A stretch of 27,889 bases of DNA from UBA7656 sp040755335 (GTDB taxonomy: Bacteria; Acidobacteriota; Blastocatellia; UBA7656), in the NCBI GenBank assembly GCA_040755335.1, contig JBFMAU010000033.1:1-27889 (forward strand). The letters run 5' to 3'. The notes under the pieces are model-generated. The model ran no database searches. It was not told the origin of the DNA and worked only from the letters and a program-made list of their open reading frames with translations. The number at the start of each line of letters is the position of its first letter. The first letter of the stretch is position 1. Shown one piece after another: positions 7,753 through 15,136 of the stretch. The translations under genes were made by a program, and so were the position numbers.

Positions 7753-10104
7753 CTATTTGTCGAGACGGTGATTTAGAGCAAGCCGCCGCATAAAATCATC
7801 AAGCCCGCGCTGAAGTTCCGACTGCTCAGTCGAAAGTCGCTCCGAATCGGAGCGAAGCCGTTCCATCTCGTCTTCGCCTGAAGACAGCTTAGCCACATAT
7901 CGCGCGAGCAGCTTCTGCTCTTCCGCGCTCTTTCCAAGCGCGCGAATGTTTTCCCTCAGCCGGGATTGATCCGCAGTCAGACGATTGATCGCTTCTCGCT
8001 TCTCTTTGATTTGTCGACCGAGGTCGGCTATGCGGCCTTTCATCTCCGTCAATCGGTCGAGCGATTGCTTCATCTCCTCGGTCAGATAGCGGCTTTCAGC
8101 AAACACCGTGATGTTGTCGCTCGTCATATTCGACAACTGATATGTGGTCACGTCAGGCGACTCCTCTTTGACCGTGAATTCAGCAACGGAAGCCGGCTTC
8201 ACCGTTACGCGAAAGCGATGATGCTTTTCCGTAGACTCGACCGGAGCATCAGTCGAGACCATCTTCCACTTCCCGCCGTCGTCGATGGGATGCTCGATAA
8301 TCACCGACTTCTCGCGGTCGGTCACGTTCGCGACTCGGTAGACGGTCTTTCGCATCTCGCGCCGGTGAAGGCGAAACTCGCCATGGATGATCTCCACAAG
8401 ATGAACATCTTTGTAGTCATCTTCTTTTTCGACGCTCACGCGGCAGCCCAGATCGACAGCATAGCTTATGAAACGCCGTTCGCCCGCTTTGACCCTTCCC
8501 ATCAGAGCCTCGCCCGCATACGAGCCGTCTTCTATTACAGTGACCGGCCCGCCTTCGAGCGTCAGCCCCGTAGAGTTCGTCAGGTAGAGCGCGCTCATCG
8601 GGTGTTGTTTTATCGCGTCCGCGTTGTAGAGCGAAACCCTCTCCGCTTCGATGCGCGATTGAATTACGGGGATCAAAGCAGAACTGTTTCGCTTTATCGT
8701 CACCGGATGATCGATTCTATATTCGAATAGCTCGCCTATCTCCTGCGCGCTCACATCCGCGCTCTCGCTCAGAGCCAGATTCTGGATGTTAGTTCTGTCT
8801 GCTACTCTCCCGATCACTGATGATTCTTTCTGAAGGAGTTCCTCCTTTCCGGCGGTCACTGTCACCGTCTCCGTGACGTTTGCAACCTCAAGCGTGACAT
8901 TCAGGCGCGAGACGTTTCCCCGTTCAACTGCCACCTGAGTGTAAAGAGTTCTCTTGAAGCCTTCGCTTTCAACCTCAAGGTCATAGCTCCCGGCTGGAAG
9001 TCCCGTCAGTGAAAACTCTCCCTTATCATCAGTCTCCGTCTGCCTTTCGACGCCAGTGGCTCGATTGCGCGCCGTCACTTCCGCGCCTCCTATAACCGCT
9101 CCCTGATAATCGGTCACTTTTCCCGCGATACTGCTGCCAGAATTGCTGATTCCCGGCGTCAGTAAAGCCAGCGTATCAATTTTTTTCGACACAGCCGCGG
9201 CGTGTAGCTGCGGTTGAGGCGAATAATCATCAGGCGTTCCGACTATCGGCCTTCGCTTGTAGCGTGGTTGTTGAAGATCGTGAATGAACGACACGGGCAT
9301 ACCTGCGACGAGCGATAGCTGGACATTATTCCAGTCCTCGCCCTGCACGTTATCGATTATCGCCCAGCCCTGTAGAAAAGGTTTTTCACCTCCGCCCGTC
9401 ACCATTCGATAAGTCGTTTTCCACACGGGCGTCTCTACGAGATAACCAACCACTATTTCGCGCTCCCCCTCTCCGGTGGCGTTGATCGTCAAATGCCTGA
9501 CGCTTCGCTCGGAAGCCGTCCGCAGAGTTTCGAGATAGCCAAGAATGTCTTCGCGCAGTTGCGAGTCGAGCAATCGAATCGCTCGAATCTGATCCAGAGC
9601 GACAGATCGCAACTGCCCGCTTTCGGATATAAGCACAAGCTCAAGCGATTCGCCGCGCTCGCCACTGATCACGCGTGGGCGCTTCTCCATCCCGACTATG
9701 TTTCCCGCAAGGATTGCTCCCCGCGCGGAAACTTCTATGCGCGCGCCCTTGAGTTGAGCGAGCAGCGAGGTCATCCCCGCCGCGTTCGAGCGGTCGAGCG
9801 CTACCGCGTAAGCGCCCAGTCGTCGCTCAAGCGTCTCTTTGGAATCAATGCTGACTTCGGAAATCTTCCCGTTGCTGAGATCCAGAACCACGAGCGATTT
9901 CAGCACGTCGTTGATCTGAGTTTCATCGAAAGAAAAACTCAGCCTCCGGTCTCCGTTTACTTTTCCGTGGCGTTCGAAGTAGCCGACTCCGTGTCGATAG
10001 AGCGTCACACGTCGAAGCGATAGCTCGCCGGCGCTTTGCGCAAAGGCGATTGATGTGAACAGAACGAACAGCAGCAGGCAAAGAAATATCTTCACAACTC
10101 TCAT
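7753..10104 (-). CDS. Exported DUF4139-family protein with an inserted carboxypeptidase-regulatory-like domain
   Basis: A 783-residue protein with a signal peptide (probable cleavage AFA-Q at 22/23). The N-terminal half and the region from about 460 have DUF4139-type features (LYRHGVGYFER near 35; YLVETPVWKTTYRM at 221-234). Between them, about 324-415, sits a carboxypeptidase-regulatory-like beta sandwich (IAGKVTDYQGAVIGGAEVTA ... GEFSLTGLPAGSYDLEVES). It is followed by VTETVTVTA and a stretch like the start of a TonB plug (VIGRVADRTNIQNLAL), as in oar-like outer-membrane proteins. The last 90 residues are a predicted coiled coil. The role is unknown; DUF4139 proteins are exported and often called mucoidy-inhibitor-like. 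GGAGGAG just before the ATG at 10104 fixes the start, 24 codons inside the longest frame. Confidence 0.85.
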   Translation of the reverse strand: MRVVKIFLCLLLFVLFTSIAFAQSAGELSLRRVTLYRHGVGYFERHGKVNGDRRLSFSFDETQINDVLKSLVVLDLSNGKISEVSIDSKETLERRLGAYAVALDRSNAAGMTSLLAQLKGARIEVSARGAILAGNIVGMEKRPRVISGERGESLELVLISESGQLRSVALDQIRAIRLLDSQLREDILGYLETLRTASERSVRHLTINATGEGEREIVVGYLVETPVWKTTYRMVTGGGEKPFLQGWAIIDNVQGEDWNNVQLSLVAGMPVSFIHDLQQPRYKRRPIVGTPDDYSPQPQLHAAAVSKKIDTLALLTPGISNSGSSIAGKVTDYQGAVIGGAEVTARNRATGVERQTETDDKGEFSLTGLPAGSYDLEVESEGFKRTLYTQVAVERGNVSRLNVTLEVANVTETVTVTAGKEELLQKESSVIGRVADRTNIQNLALSESADVSAQEIGELFEYRIDHPVTIKRNSSALIPVIQSRIEAERVSLYNADAIKQHPMSALYLTNSTGLTLEGGPVTVIEDGSYAGEALMGRVKAGERRFISYAVDLGCRVSVEKEDDYKDVHLVEIIHGEFRLHRREMRKTVYRVANVTDREKSVIIEHPIDDGGKWKMVSTDAPVESTEKHHRFRVTVKPASVAEFTVKEESPDVTTYQLSNMTSDNITVFAESRYLTEEMKQSLDRLTEMKGRIADLGRQIKEKREAINRLTADQSRLRENIRALGKSAEEQKLLARYVAKLSSGEDEMERLRSDSERLSTEQSELQRGLDDFMRRLALNHRLDK

Positions 10105-10209
10105 GATCTCCTCCGGTTTTTGCTGATTTTTATTTTTTACTGATTGAGCGATAGCTGGGCTTCTGGAGCGGAACATCGATTGAACGCAACCGAGCTACTC
10201 TCTTGCGGC

Positions 10210-10239
10210 TTAACCAAAGCTGGATTGAGAGGCTATACT
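10210..10239 (+). promoter_or_regulatory. Possible promoter of the yceH-like gene
   Basis: TATACT at 10234-10239 makes a good -10 box 24 bases upstream of the start codon. The -35 is poor (TTAACC at 10210-10215, spacer 18), so this is a weak call. Confidence 0.3.
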
Positions 10240-10263
10240 CAAAAGCCGTCTGGAGGAACGAGA

Positions 10264-10926
10264 ATGGAATTGAGGCTCAATGAAGTCGAAGTTCGCGTGC
10301 TTGGCTCGCTGATCGAAAAGCAACTGGCCACGCCCGATTATTACCCTATGTCGCTCAACGCGCTCACCAATGCCTGCAATCAGAAATCGAGCCGCGACCC
10401 CGTAGTCGCTTACGACGAACAGACGGTTATGAAAGCTCTCGACTCGCTGAGAGAAAAACATCTCACGTGGTCTTTCAAGGGCGCGGACAGTCGAGTGATC
10501 AAATACGGTCACACTTTCGAAAAGCCTTATGACCTCGACACGCGCGCCCTTGCCGTGATTTCGGTGCTGATGCTCAGAGGCCCGCAGACTCCCGGCGAGA
10601 TAAAAGCCCGAACCCGGCAACTCTTCAACTTCGAAACGGTCGAAGACGTGGAAGCCGCGCTTGACGAACTCATTCGCAACGACACGCAGCCGCTCGCCTT
10701 CCGCCTCCCCCTTCTGGCAGGAACGAAAGAGCATCGATACACCCATCTGCTCTCAGGGCCTGTAGACACCCAATCCCTGGAATCGGCTCTGAGAGCCGAT
10801 CACAGGGATTCGTCCTCCGCTCTCGGCGAGAAAGTATTCGCTCTCGAAAGAGAAGTCGAGGCGCTTCGCGCGGAACTCAGCCAGCTGCGCGAGCAGTTTC
10901 TTCAGTTCAAAGCGCAGTTCGAATGA
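10264..10926 (+). CDS. yceH: YceH / UPF0502 (DUF480) family protein
   Basis: A 220-residue protein that matches the conserved UPF0502 family across its length. It opens with LNEVEVRVLGSLIEKQLATPDYYPMSLNALTNACNQK in pieces typical of the family, then VMKALDSLREKHL and LMLRGPQTPGEIKART. The family consists of two winged-helix-like modules of unknown function, possibly DNA-binding. The C-terminal 45 residues form a coiled coil (EKVFALEREVEALRAELSQL), longer than a minimal member. GGAGGAA at 10251-10257 places the start at the ATG at 10264; upstream in-frame codons have no such site. It is divergent from the DUF4139 gene, and its stop lies four bases from that of the converging membrane-protein gene. 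Confidence 0.9.
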   Translation: MELRLNEVEVRVLGSLIEKQLATPDYYPMSLNALTNACNQKSSRDPVVAYDEQTVMKALDSLREKHLTWSFKGADSRVIKYGHTFEKPYDLDTRALAVISVLMLRGPQTPGEIKARTRQLFNFETVEDVEAALDELIRNDTQPLAFRLPLLAGTKEHRYTHLLSGPVDTQSLESALRADHRDSSSALGEKVFALEREVEALRAELSQLREQFLQFKAQFE

Positions 10927-10930
10927 CTTT

Positions 10931-11380
10931 CTATGACTGCGGCTTGTAGTACAACACCAGCCCCGCGCCCGCCGCCACCATCACATAGCCGACATAAAGC
11001 AGAGGGTTGGGCGCTTCTTTGGGCGGATGGAGGAGCATCGAAAAGATGACATTGACCAGAGGAGCGCCGCCGAAGACGAGCGGCATCACGAATGCAGGCG
11101 TCCCGCCCGTCTTGAATGCCAGTATGATGCAGATCGCGCCTATCGCTCCGAGCGCGCCGCCGACAGTGGCCCACGTCGTCCCGCCTGTGTTAAACCCTTT
11201 CAACTCGCTCTGCGATCCGAGAGTCGCGACAGGCACAAGCACGCCTATCAGAAAATACGCCGCCCCGACACACAACAACGCGCGCATGGGATTTCCAAGC
11301 TGCACCTGCCCTTTATGAAGAGTCGGCCCATACAAGCCCCACGAAAGGGCTGCTCCAAGAGCGAACACTATCCAGAACAT
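10931..11380 (-). CDS. Small DMT/EamA-like membrane protein (five predicted helices)
   Basis: A 149-residue very hydrophobic protein with five predicted transmembrane helices, near residues 2-17, 33-54, 69-90, 94-116 and 126-144. Gly- and Ala-rich helices such as WATVGGALGAIGAICIILAF and VMPLVFGGAPLVNVIFSMLL, and the start FWIVFALGAALSWGLYGP, resemble one half of a drug/metabolite transporter (EamA-like), so it may work as a dimer. The substrate is not predictable. It starts 12 bases after the stop of the potassium channel gene on the same strand and may share its transcript. Function is uncertain; the gene call is firm. Confidence 0.78.
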   Translation of the reverse strand: MFWIVFALGAALSWGLYGPTLHKGQVQLGNPMRALLCVGAAYFLIGVLVPVATLGSQSELKGFNTGGTTWATVGGALGAIGAICIILAFKTGGTPAFVMPLVFGGAPLVNVIFSMLLHPPKEAPNPLLYVGYVMVAAGAGLVLYYKPQS

Positions 11381-11392
11381 GTTTCTCCTCTC

Positions 11393-12589
11393 TTACGATT
11401 TTGATTTCTCTTCCTGCTTCTGATCGACCATCCGGGCCAGCGCCTCAGCCGCGATCCTCGACATGCTGAACGCGAAATGAATGTCCAGTCGCTCGCGCAG
11501 CGATTGCGCCAGATCGGGATTGTAAATTCTCAACACCACCCTCAACTGCGGAGTCAGCGAGCGCGCGTTGAGAGCGATTTCCAGATTGGTCAAATCGTCG
11601 CTCGTCACGCTCATCAACGCCTTCGCTCCCACAAGTCCCGCGTCTCTCAGAGTGCGCTCAACTCTCGCGTCGCCCATCACGCTGCGGACTCCCTGAGCGT
11701 AGATGGCAGGCATGAATCTGCCGTTGGGGTTGTTGTCCACGATGACGACTTTCTCTTTGCGGCAGATCAACTCTTCAACCACCTGAAAGCCCACCGCGCC
11801 AATGCCGACGACGATCACATGATTTCGATCCCTGATCTTTCGCCGACCGAAGGCGAGCGACAGACGGTGACGAAGCAGCGAATCGGTCACTAGCGCAAAC
11901 AGTATGGCTGTGTTAGTGACGCTTGCGGCCATCAACATCACTCCGATTATCTTCGACAGATCGCTCGACTCTTTGAGGTTTATATCTCCGAAGCCGACCG
12001 TCGCCATCAGCGTGACGACGAAATAAAGCGAATCGATCCACGAGAGACTCTCCGCGTAATGAAAATAAATCGTCGCCAGACACGCCATCACCCCCGCCGC
12101 GCCGACGGCGTAACCGACCAGCGGATCGATTTTTCGAGGGAGCGACGATTCCTCACTCGCCTGACGTTGCGCAATCGGCGGCGAAGCCTGATCGGGAGAC
12201 GGAGCATCGAGGCAATCGACGAATTGTTTTGCCGCAAGCTCCGACGGGCTGAGGTATGAAAACCTGTCGAGATGCCGCGCGAGCTTTCGTCCGAGCCTGC
12301 TCTGTTCGAGAGTGATGATGACCTCTACCTGCGGGCTGAGGCTTCGGACTGCGAGCGCGATTCTTATATTGAGGCTTTCCTGTTCGGTGACGACGTAGAC
12401 GGCGCGGGCGTCTTTCACGTACTCAGGCACGGTGAAATCGCTCGAAACATACTCCCACCCCGAAGGAGGTTCGAGCGGCGCAGCCGCGCGATCTAGAACT
12501 CGGACCCGTGAGCCACTGGCCGCGAGCAGTCGAGCGAGCTTGATGCCTATGTGCGTCGCGCCAAAGATGATGAATTCAGGCTGACTCAA
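11393..12589 (-). CDS. Two-helix potassium channel with RCK/TrkA-N domains on both sides of the pore
   Basis: A 398-residue inner-membrane protein. Residues 5-130 form a Rossmann-like TrkA-N/RCK domain (IIFGATHIGIKLARLL), with the expected acidic residue after the second strand (VLDR, D33). A linker leads to helix 1 (about 157-177), a pore loop with the K+ selectivity filter TVGFGD (197-202), and helix 2 (about 212-236). A second RCK domain (258-398) begins HVIVVGIGAVGFQVVEEL, with VDNN after strand two. Such channels are gated by nucleotides or ions bound to the RCK domains. Most MthK-like channels have RCK only after the pore, so an N-terminal RCK before a 2TM pore is unusual. The start is a TTG at 12589 behind a weak GGGA; no better start is visible. 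Confidence 0.88.
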   Translation of the reverse strand: MSQPEFIIFGATHIGIKLARLLAASGSRVRVLDRAAAPLEPPSGWEYVSSDFTVPEYVKDARAVYVVTEQESLNIRIALAVRSLSPQVEVIITLEQSRLGRKLARHLDRFSYLSPSELAAKQFVDCLDAPSPDQASPPIAQRQASEESSLPRKIDPLVGYAVGAAGVMACLATIYFHYAESLSWIDSLYFVVTLMATVGFGDINLKESSDLSKIIGVMLMAASVTNTAILFALVTDSLLRHRLSLAFGRRKIRDRNHVIVVGIGAVGFQVVEELICRKEKVVIVDNNPNGRFMPAIYAQGVRSVMGDARVERTLRDAGLVGAKALMSVTSDDLTNLEIALNARSLTPQLRVVLRIYNPDLAQSLRERLDIHFAFSMSRIAAEALARMVDQKQEEKSKS

Positions 12590-12640
12590 AAAATCCCGGC
12601 CCCTCGGAAGTCTGAAAATCGCCCCGCCATCTTAGCAACG

Positions 12641-12761
12641 GTCAGTGGTCAGTGGCCAGTGGTCATTCGAACGGGGGGTGTGGAATTCGGAATGCGGAAT
12701 TGATCGACTCCGCATTCCGCACTCCCCGCTCCGCACTTGGCCCACTGACCACTGACCACTG
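12641..12761. repeat. Nested double inverted repeat (GTCAGTGG arms around GCGGAATGCGGA arms)
   Basis: The outer arms are GTCAGTGGTCAGTGGCCAGT (12641-12660, continuing to 12664) and CCACTGACCACTGACCACTG (12742-12761). Inside lie a second pair, GTGTGGAATTCGGAATGCGG (12678-12697) and CCGCATTCCGCACTCC (12710-12725, extended by CCGCTCCGCAC). Both pairs are complementary, so the whole stretch can fold as one long hairpin. Related inner arms recur at 15055-15119, and outer-arm sequence recurs at 18693-18726. It separates the divergent channel and membrane-anchored protein genes. Confidence 0.88.
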
Positions 12762-12772
12762 TTTGAGTTATT

Positions 12773-13429
12773 ATGTCTCCGAACATGGAGAGAGAACTGA
12801 CACAGGATCAGCTTGGCAAGGTCGTGGCTGAACTCACGCGGCTCGATCAGGAGATCAAGGATCGCCAGCGCGAAACATTAGACCGCCAGCAGGTGGCCGA
12901 ACTCCTCAAAGAGTTGAATCTTCCTGTAGAGCTTCTGGACGACGCGATGGAAAAGCTCGAACGGCGCGAAGCTCTCGAACGCGCGCAAAGAGACGCGCAG
13001 AGAAAAAAGCGGCGAATCATCGCCGCCGTCATCACCGCCCTGCTGGCTGTCATCCTGATAGTATCGATTTCGATGTGGCGTCACGCGGCGGCCCTCGGTC
13101 ACATCACCGCAGGTCAGGCGCGCATCACTCGCGCGACGGATGACGGGGGCAATCTTCAATCCGTCGCCCGCAACGGAGAGGATGTTTTCTATCGGGTCAT
13201 CATTCGCGACGCGCCCGAGGGCGAAAGCCTGCGGCTGACCGTCAACTGGATAGACCCCTCTGGAAACCTGTTTCATCAGAATCGCTATGAGACGAAGGTC
13301 ATCGATAAAACAGCGTGGTCGACTTTCGCCAAATGCCGCATAGGAGAGGCGGCCCCGCGAGGAACCTGGAAAGTGGAATTGCTCCTCGGCGACCGCCTGT
13401 TGAGCGCGACCAGCTTCGAGGTCGAATGA
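12773..13429 (+). CDS. Membrane-anchored protein: cytoplasmic coiled coil, one TM helix, external beta domain
   Basis: A 218-residue protein of unknown function. Residues 6-82 are highly charged and helical (LTRLDQEIKDRQRETLDRQ, AMEKLERREALERAQ), probably a cytoplasmic coiled coil. One membrane helix follows at 84-103 (RRIIAAVITALLAVILIVSI). The rest (110-218) is a small external beta domain ending GTWKVELLLGDRLLSATSFE, a pattern seen in small exported beta sandwiches. An ATG four codons further in (12785) is an alternative start; neither has a clear Shine-Dalgarno, because the leader is repeat DNA. A hairpin 50 bases after the stop may end the transcript. Confidence 0.75.
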   Translation: MSPNMERELTQDQLGKVVAELTRLDQEIKDRQRETLDRQQVAELLKELNLPVELLDDAMEKLERREALERAQRDAQRKKRRIIAAVITALLAVILIVSISMWRHAAALGHITAGQARITRATDDGGNLQSVARNGEDVFYRVIIRDAPEGESLRLTVNWIDPSGNLFHQNRYETKVIDKTAWSTFAKCRIGEAAPRGTWKVELLLGDRLLSATSFEVE

Positions 13430-13478
13430 TCGCTAAACAGCCGCTCCTTCCCGCCTCCGCGCAGCAGGCTTTCAACCT

Positions 13479-13503
13479 CAAAAGCTTTGCGAAAAAGCTT
13501 TTG
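13479..13503. terminator. Perfect 10-bp stem-loop after the membrane-anchored protein
   Basis: CAAAAGCTTT (13479-13488) pairs perfectly with AAAGCTTTTG (13494-13503) across a five-base loop. It lies 50 bases after the stop at 13429. The stem is AT-rich and lacks a long T run, so it is terminator-like rather than classic. Confidence 0.45.
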
Positions 13504-13865
13504 CCCTCGATATCGGGCCTATGAAAATTATGCATTGCCGCAGTGCGCCGATGCGGAAAAAATTACCTGCTCCCCAGGCGCGCCGCCTTGCGGCCAATCC
13601 TTGAAGTGTCTGGAAACAGACGGCTTGACTATCTTCGACGCCAGTTGCACGGCGATTGCCAACTACCTACAGTGAATGAGCCATTTTGATGTTGATAATT
13701 CTTGTTTGATTGTCTTCCCCATTCGTCGCCGAAGGCTCGGCGCCCAAAAAGCGTGCCGCGCCGCTGTAGTAAATCCCGCGCCTCATCCAGATGAGAATTG
13801 TTATGAGCCGAGTCGTCTCTATCGAGTGGAGACCTTCAATCTACACGAACCCATTTTCAGCCTTT
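13504..13865. other. Intergenic region, no gene recognised
   Basis: The 461-base gap between 13430 and 13890 has only short open frames with no ribosome-binding sites and no recognisable protein. It should carry the promoter of the OmpA-family gene and a leader; I could not pick a promoter with confidence. GATAAT near 13693 might be a -10 box, but no good partner was found. Confidence 0.4.
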
Positions 13866-13890
13866 TCACTCAGGCTGCAAGGAGGAAGTC

Positions 13891-14901
13891 ATGAAAAAAC
13901 TGTCGAACTTTTTAACCCTCACCCTTTTGCTCGGATTCGTTTTGATCAGTCCCGCCTTCGCGCAGGAAGATCAAACCGCGCGTCACGTGCAGGCCGCCTC
14001 CGGCGTGAAAACGAAAGTGACGGGCATAATCCTCAAACGTGAAAGCGGCGATATCATCCTGCGCGATCTGTCGGGAGCCGAATGGAAGGTTCGGGTCGCG
14101 GGCAACACGAAGATAGAAGAGAAGAAGAGCAATCCTTTTCGCAGCGCGAAGAAATACTCTTCAGCCCAACTGGTGCGCGGACTCGTCGCTGAAGTCGAAG
14201 GGCGAGGAGACGCCGAGGGTGCGCTTGTGGCCGACAAGATCAAATTCGAGGACGATGATCTGAGAGTGGCGCACACTGTCAACTCTCAGGTCGTCCCCAT
14301 TGAGAATCGACTCGGAGAGACCGAAACCCGCCTTGCGCGCACCGAGCAAAACGCCCAGCGGTTGTCGGGCCAGGTCGATGAACTAGCCCAGGTCGCTAAC
14401 CTCGCCCGCGGCGGCGCGGCGGCAGCGCAGGAATCAGCCGACATGGCTATCGATGGAGTGAACAAAACCAACGAGCGCATCTCGACGCTTGATGATTACG
14501 ACGTGCGAAAGAGTGCGACTGTAAATTTCAGAGTCGGCAGCGCGCTGTTGTCGCCTGATGCGAAAGCCGCGCTGGACACCATTGCGGATCAGGCTCGAAA
14601 CGAGCGCGGTTTTGTCATTGAAGTGCGAGGATTCGCATCATCCGACGGGTCTGAAAATCTCAATCGCCAGTTGAGCCAGCGTCGCGCCGAAGCGGTCGTC
14701 CGCTATCTGGCCGAACGTCATGATATCCCGCTGCGGAGAATCATTCTTCCGTTCGGCTACGGCGAAGCGATTCCCATAGCCGACAACTCCACCCGCGAGG
14801 GTCGTCAGCAGAATCGCCGCGTGGAGGTGAAGATTCTCGTCAGCCGCGGTTTGACATCGCCCGTAAACGTCAATCGCCCGGTCAGCGAAAATCGGCAGTA
14901 A
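13891..14901 (+). CDS. OmpA-family outer-membrane/peptidoglycan protein with DUF5666-like domain
   Basis: A 336-residue exported protein. Signal peptide 1-24 ends PAFA-Q. Residues 40-125 look like the small beta-barrel DUF5666 fold (VKTKVTGIILKRESGDIILR ... VEGRGDAEGALVADKIKFE). A coiled coil follows (about 137-200), then a C-terminal OmpA-like peptidoglycan-binding domain at 212-316: VNFRVGSALLSPDAKAAL, GFASSDGSENLNRQLSQRRA, FGYGEAIPIADNSTREG and NRRVEVKI. The Asp at 252 and the Arg pair at 309-310 match diaminopimelate-contacting positions of the family. It probably ties an envelope component to the cell wall. AGGAGGA shortly before the ATG gives a strong start. No beta-barrel is present, so the first domain may be periplasmic. 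Confidence 0.9.
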   Translation: MKKLSNFLTLTLLLGFVLISPAFAQEDQTARHVQAASGVKTKVTGIILKRESGDIILRDLSGAEWKVRVAGNTKIEEKKSNPFRSAKKYSSAQLVRGLVAEVEGRGDAEGALVADKIKFEDDDLRVAHTVNSQVVPIENRLGETETRLARTEQNAQRLSGQVDELAQVANLARGGAAAAQESADMAIDGVNKTNERISTLDDYDVRKSATVNFRVGSALLSPDAKAALDTIADQARNERGFVIEVRGFASSDGSENLNRQLSQRRAEAVVRYLAERHDIPLRRIILPFGYGEAIPIADNSTREGRQQNRRVEVKILVSRGLTSPVNVNRPVSENRQ

Positions 14902-14911
14902 GCCCCCGTTC

Positions 14912-14997
14912 GAGGCGCGACCATAGATTCAAACAGTTGTCCGCAGCCGGATTCATCGGATAACCGGGCAGACCCCTCGATTCTATGATCGCGCCTC
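14912..14997. repeat. Long-arm inverted repeat downstream of the OmpA-family gene
   Basis: GAGGCGCGACCATAGATTC (14912-14930) pairs with GATTCTATGATCGCGCCTC (14979-14997), 17 of 19 bases complementary, across a 48-base loop that itself contains a CCGG...CCGG stem. It begins 10 bases after the stop codon and may serve as a terminator or an RNA-stabilising element. Confidence 0.75.
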
Positions 14998-15054
14998 AGA
15001 TATTGCCGCGCATCGGCCCCCGATCAGATGCGCAAGGCAAAACCCATTCGAGTG

Positions 15055-15119
15055 GAGAATGCGGAATGCGGAGTGTGGAACGAGGGAAATCGATTCCGCA
15101 CTCTGCGCTCCGCATTCTC
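15055..15119. repeat. GAGAATGCGGAATGCGGA inverted repeat before the VWFA gene
   Basis: The left arm (15055-15080) and right arm (15094-15119) are near-complementary 26-base segments built from GCGGAATGCGGA units around a 13-base loop. The same units form the inner arms at 12678-12736. It lies 17 bases upstream of the preferred start codon of the VWFA gene. Confidence 0.85.
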
Positions 15120-15136
15120 TTCTGAGGGATCACGCG

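Noticed and set aside
13487..13894. Two short open frames (62 and 72 codons) before the OmpA-family gene
   Set aside because: No ribosome-binding sites, Cys/Pro/Arg-rich composition and no family similarity; treated as intergenic.
2046..15119. CRISPR array from the repeated short motifs
   Set aside because: The repeats are inverted, of mixed length and without unique spacers of constant size; no cas gene is present.
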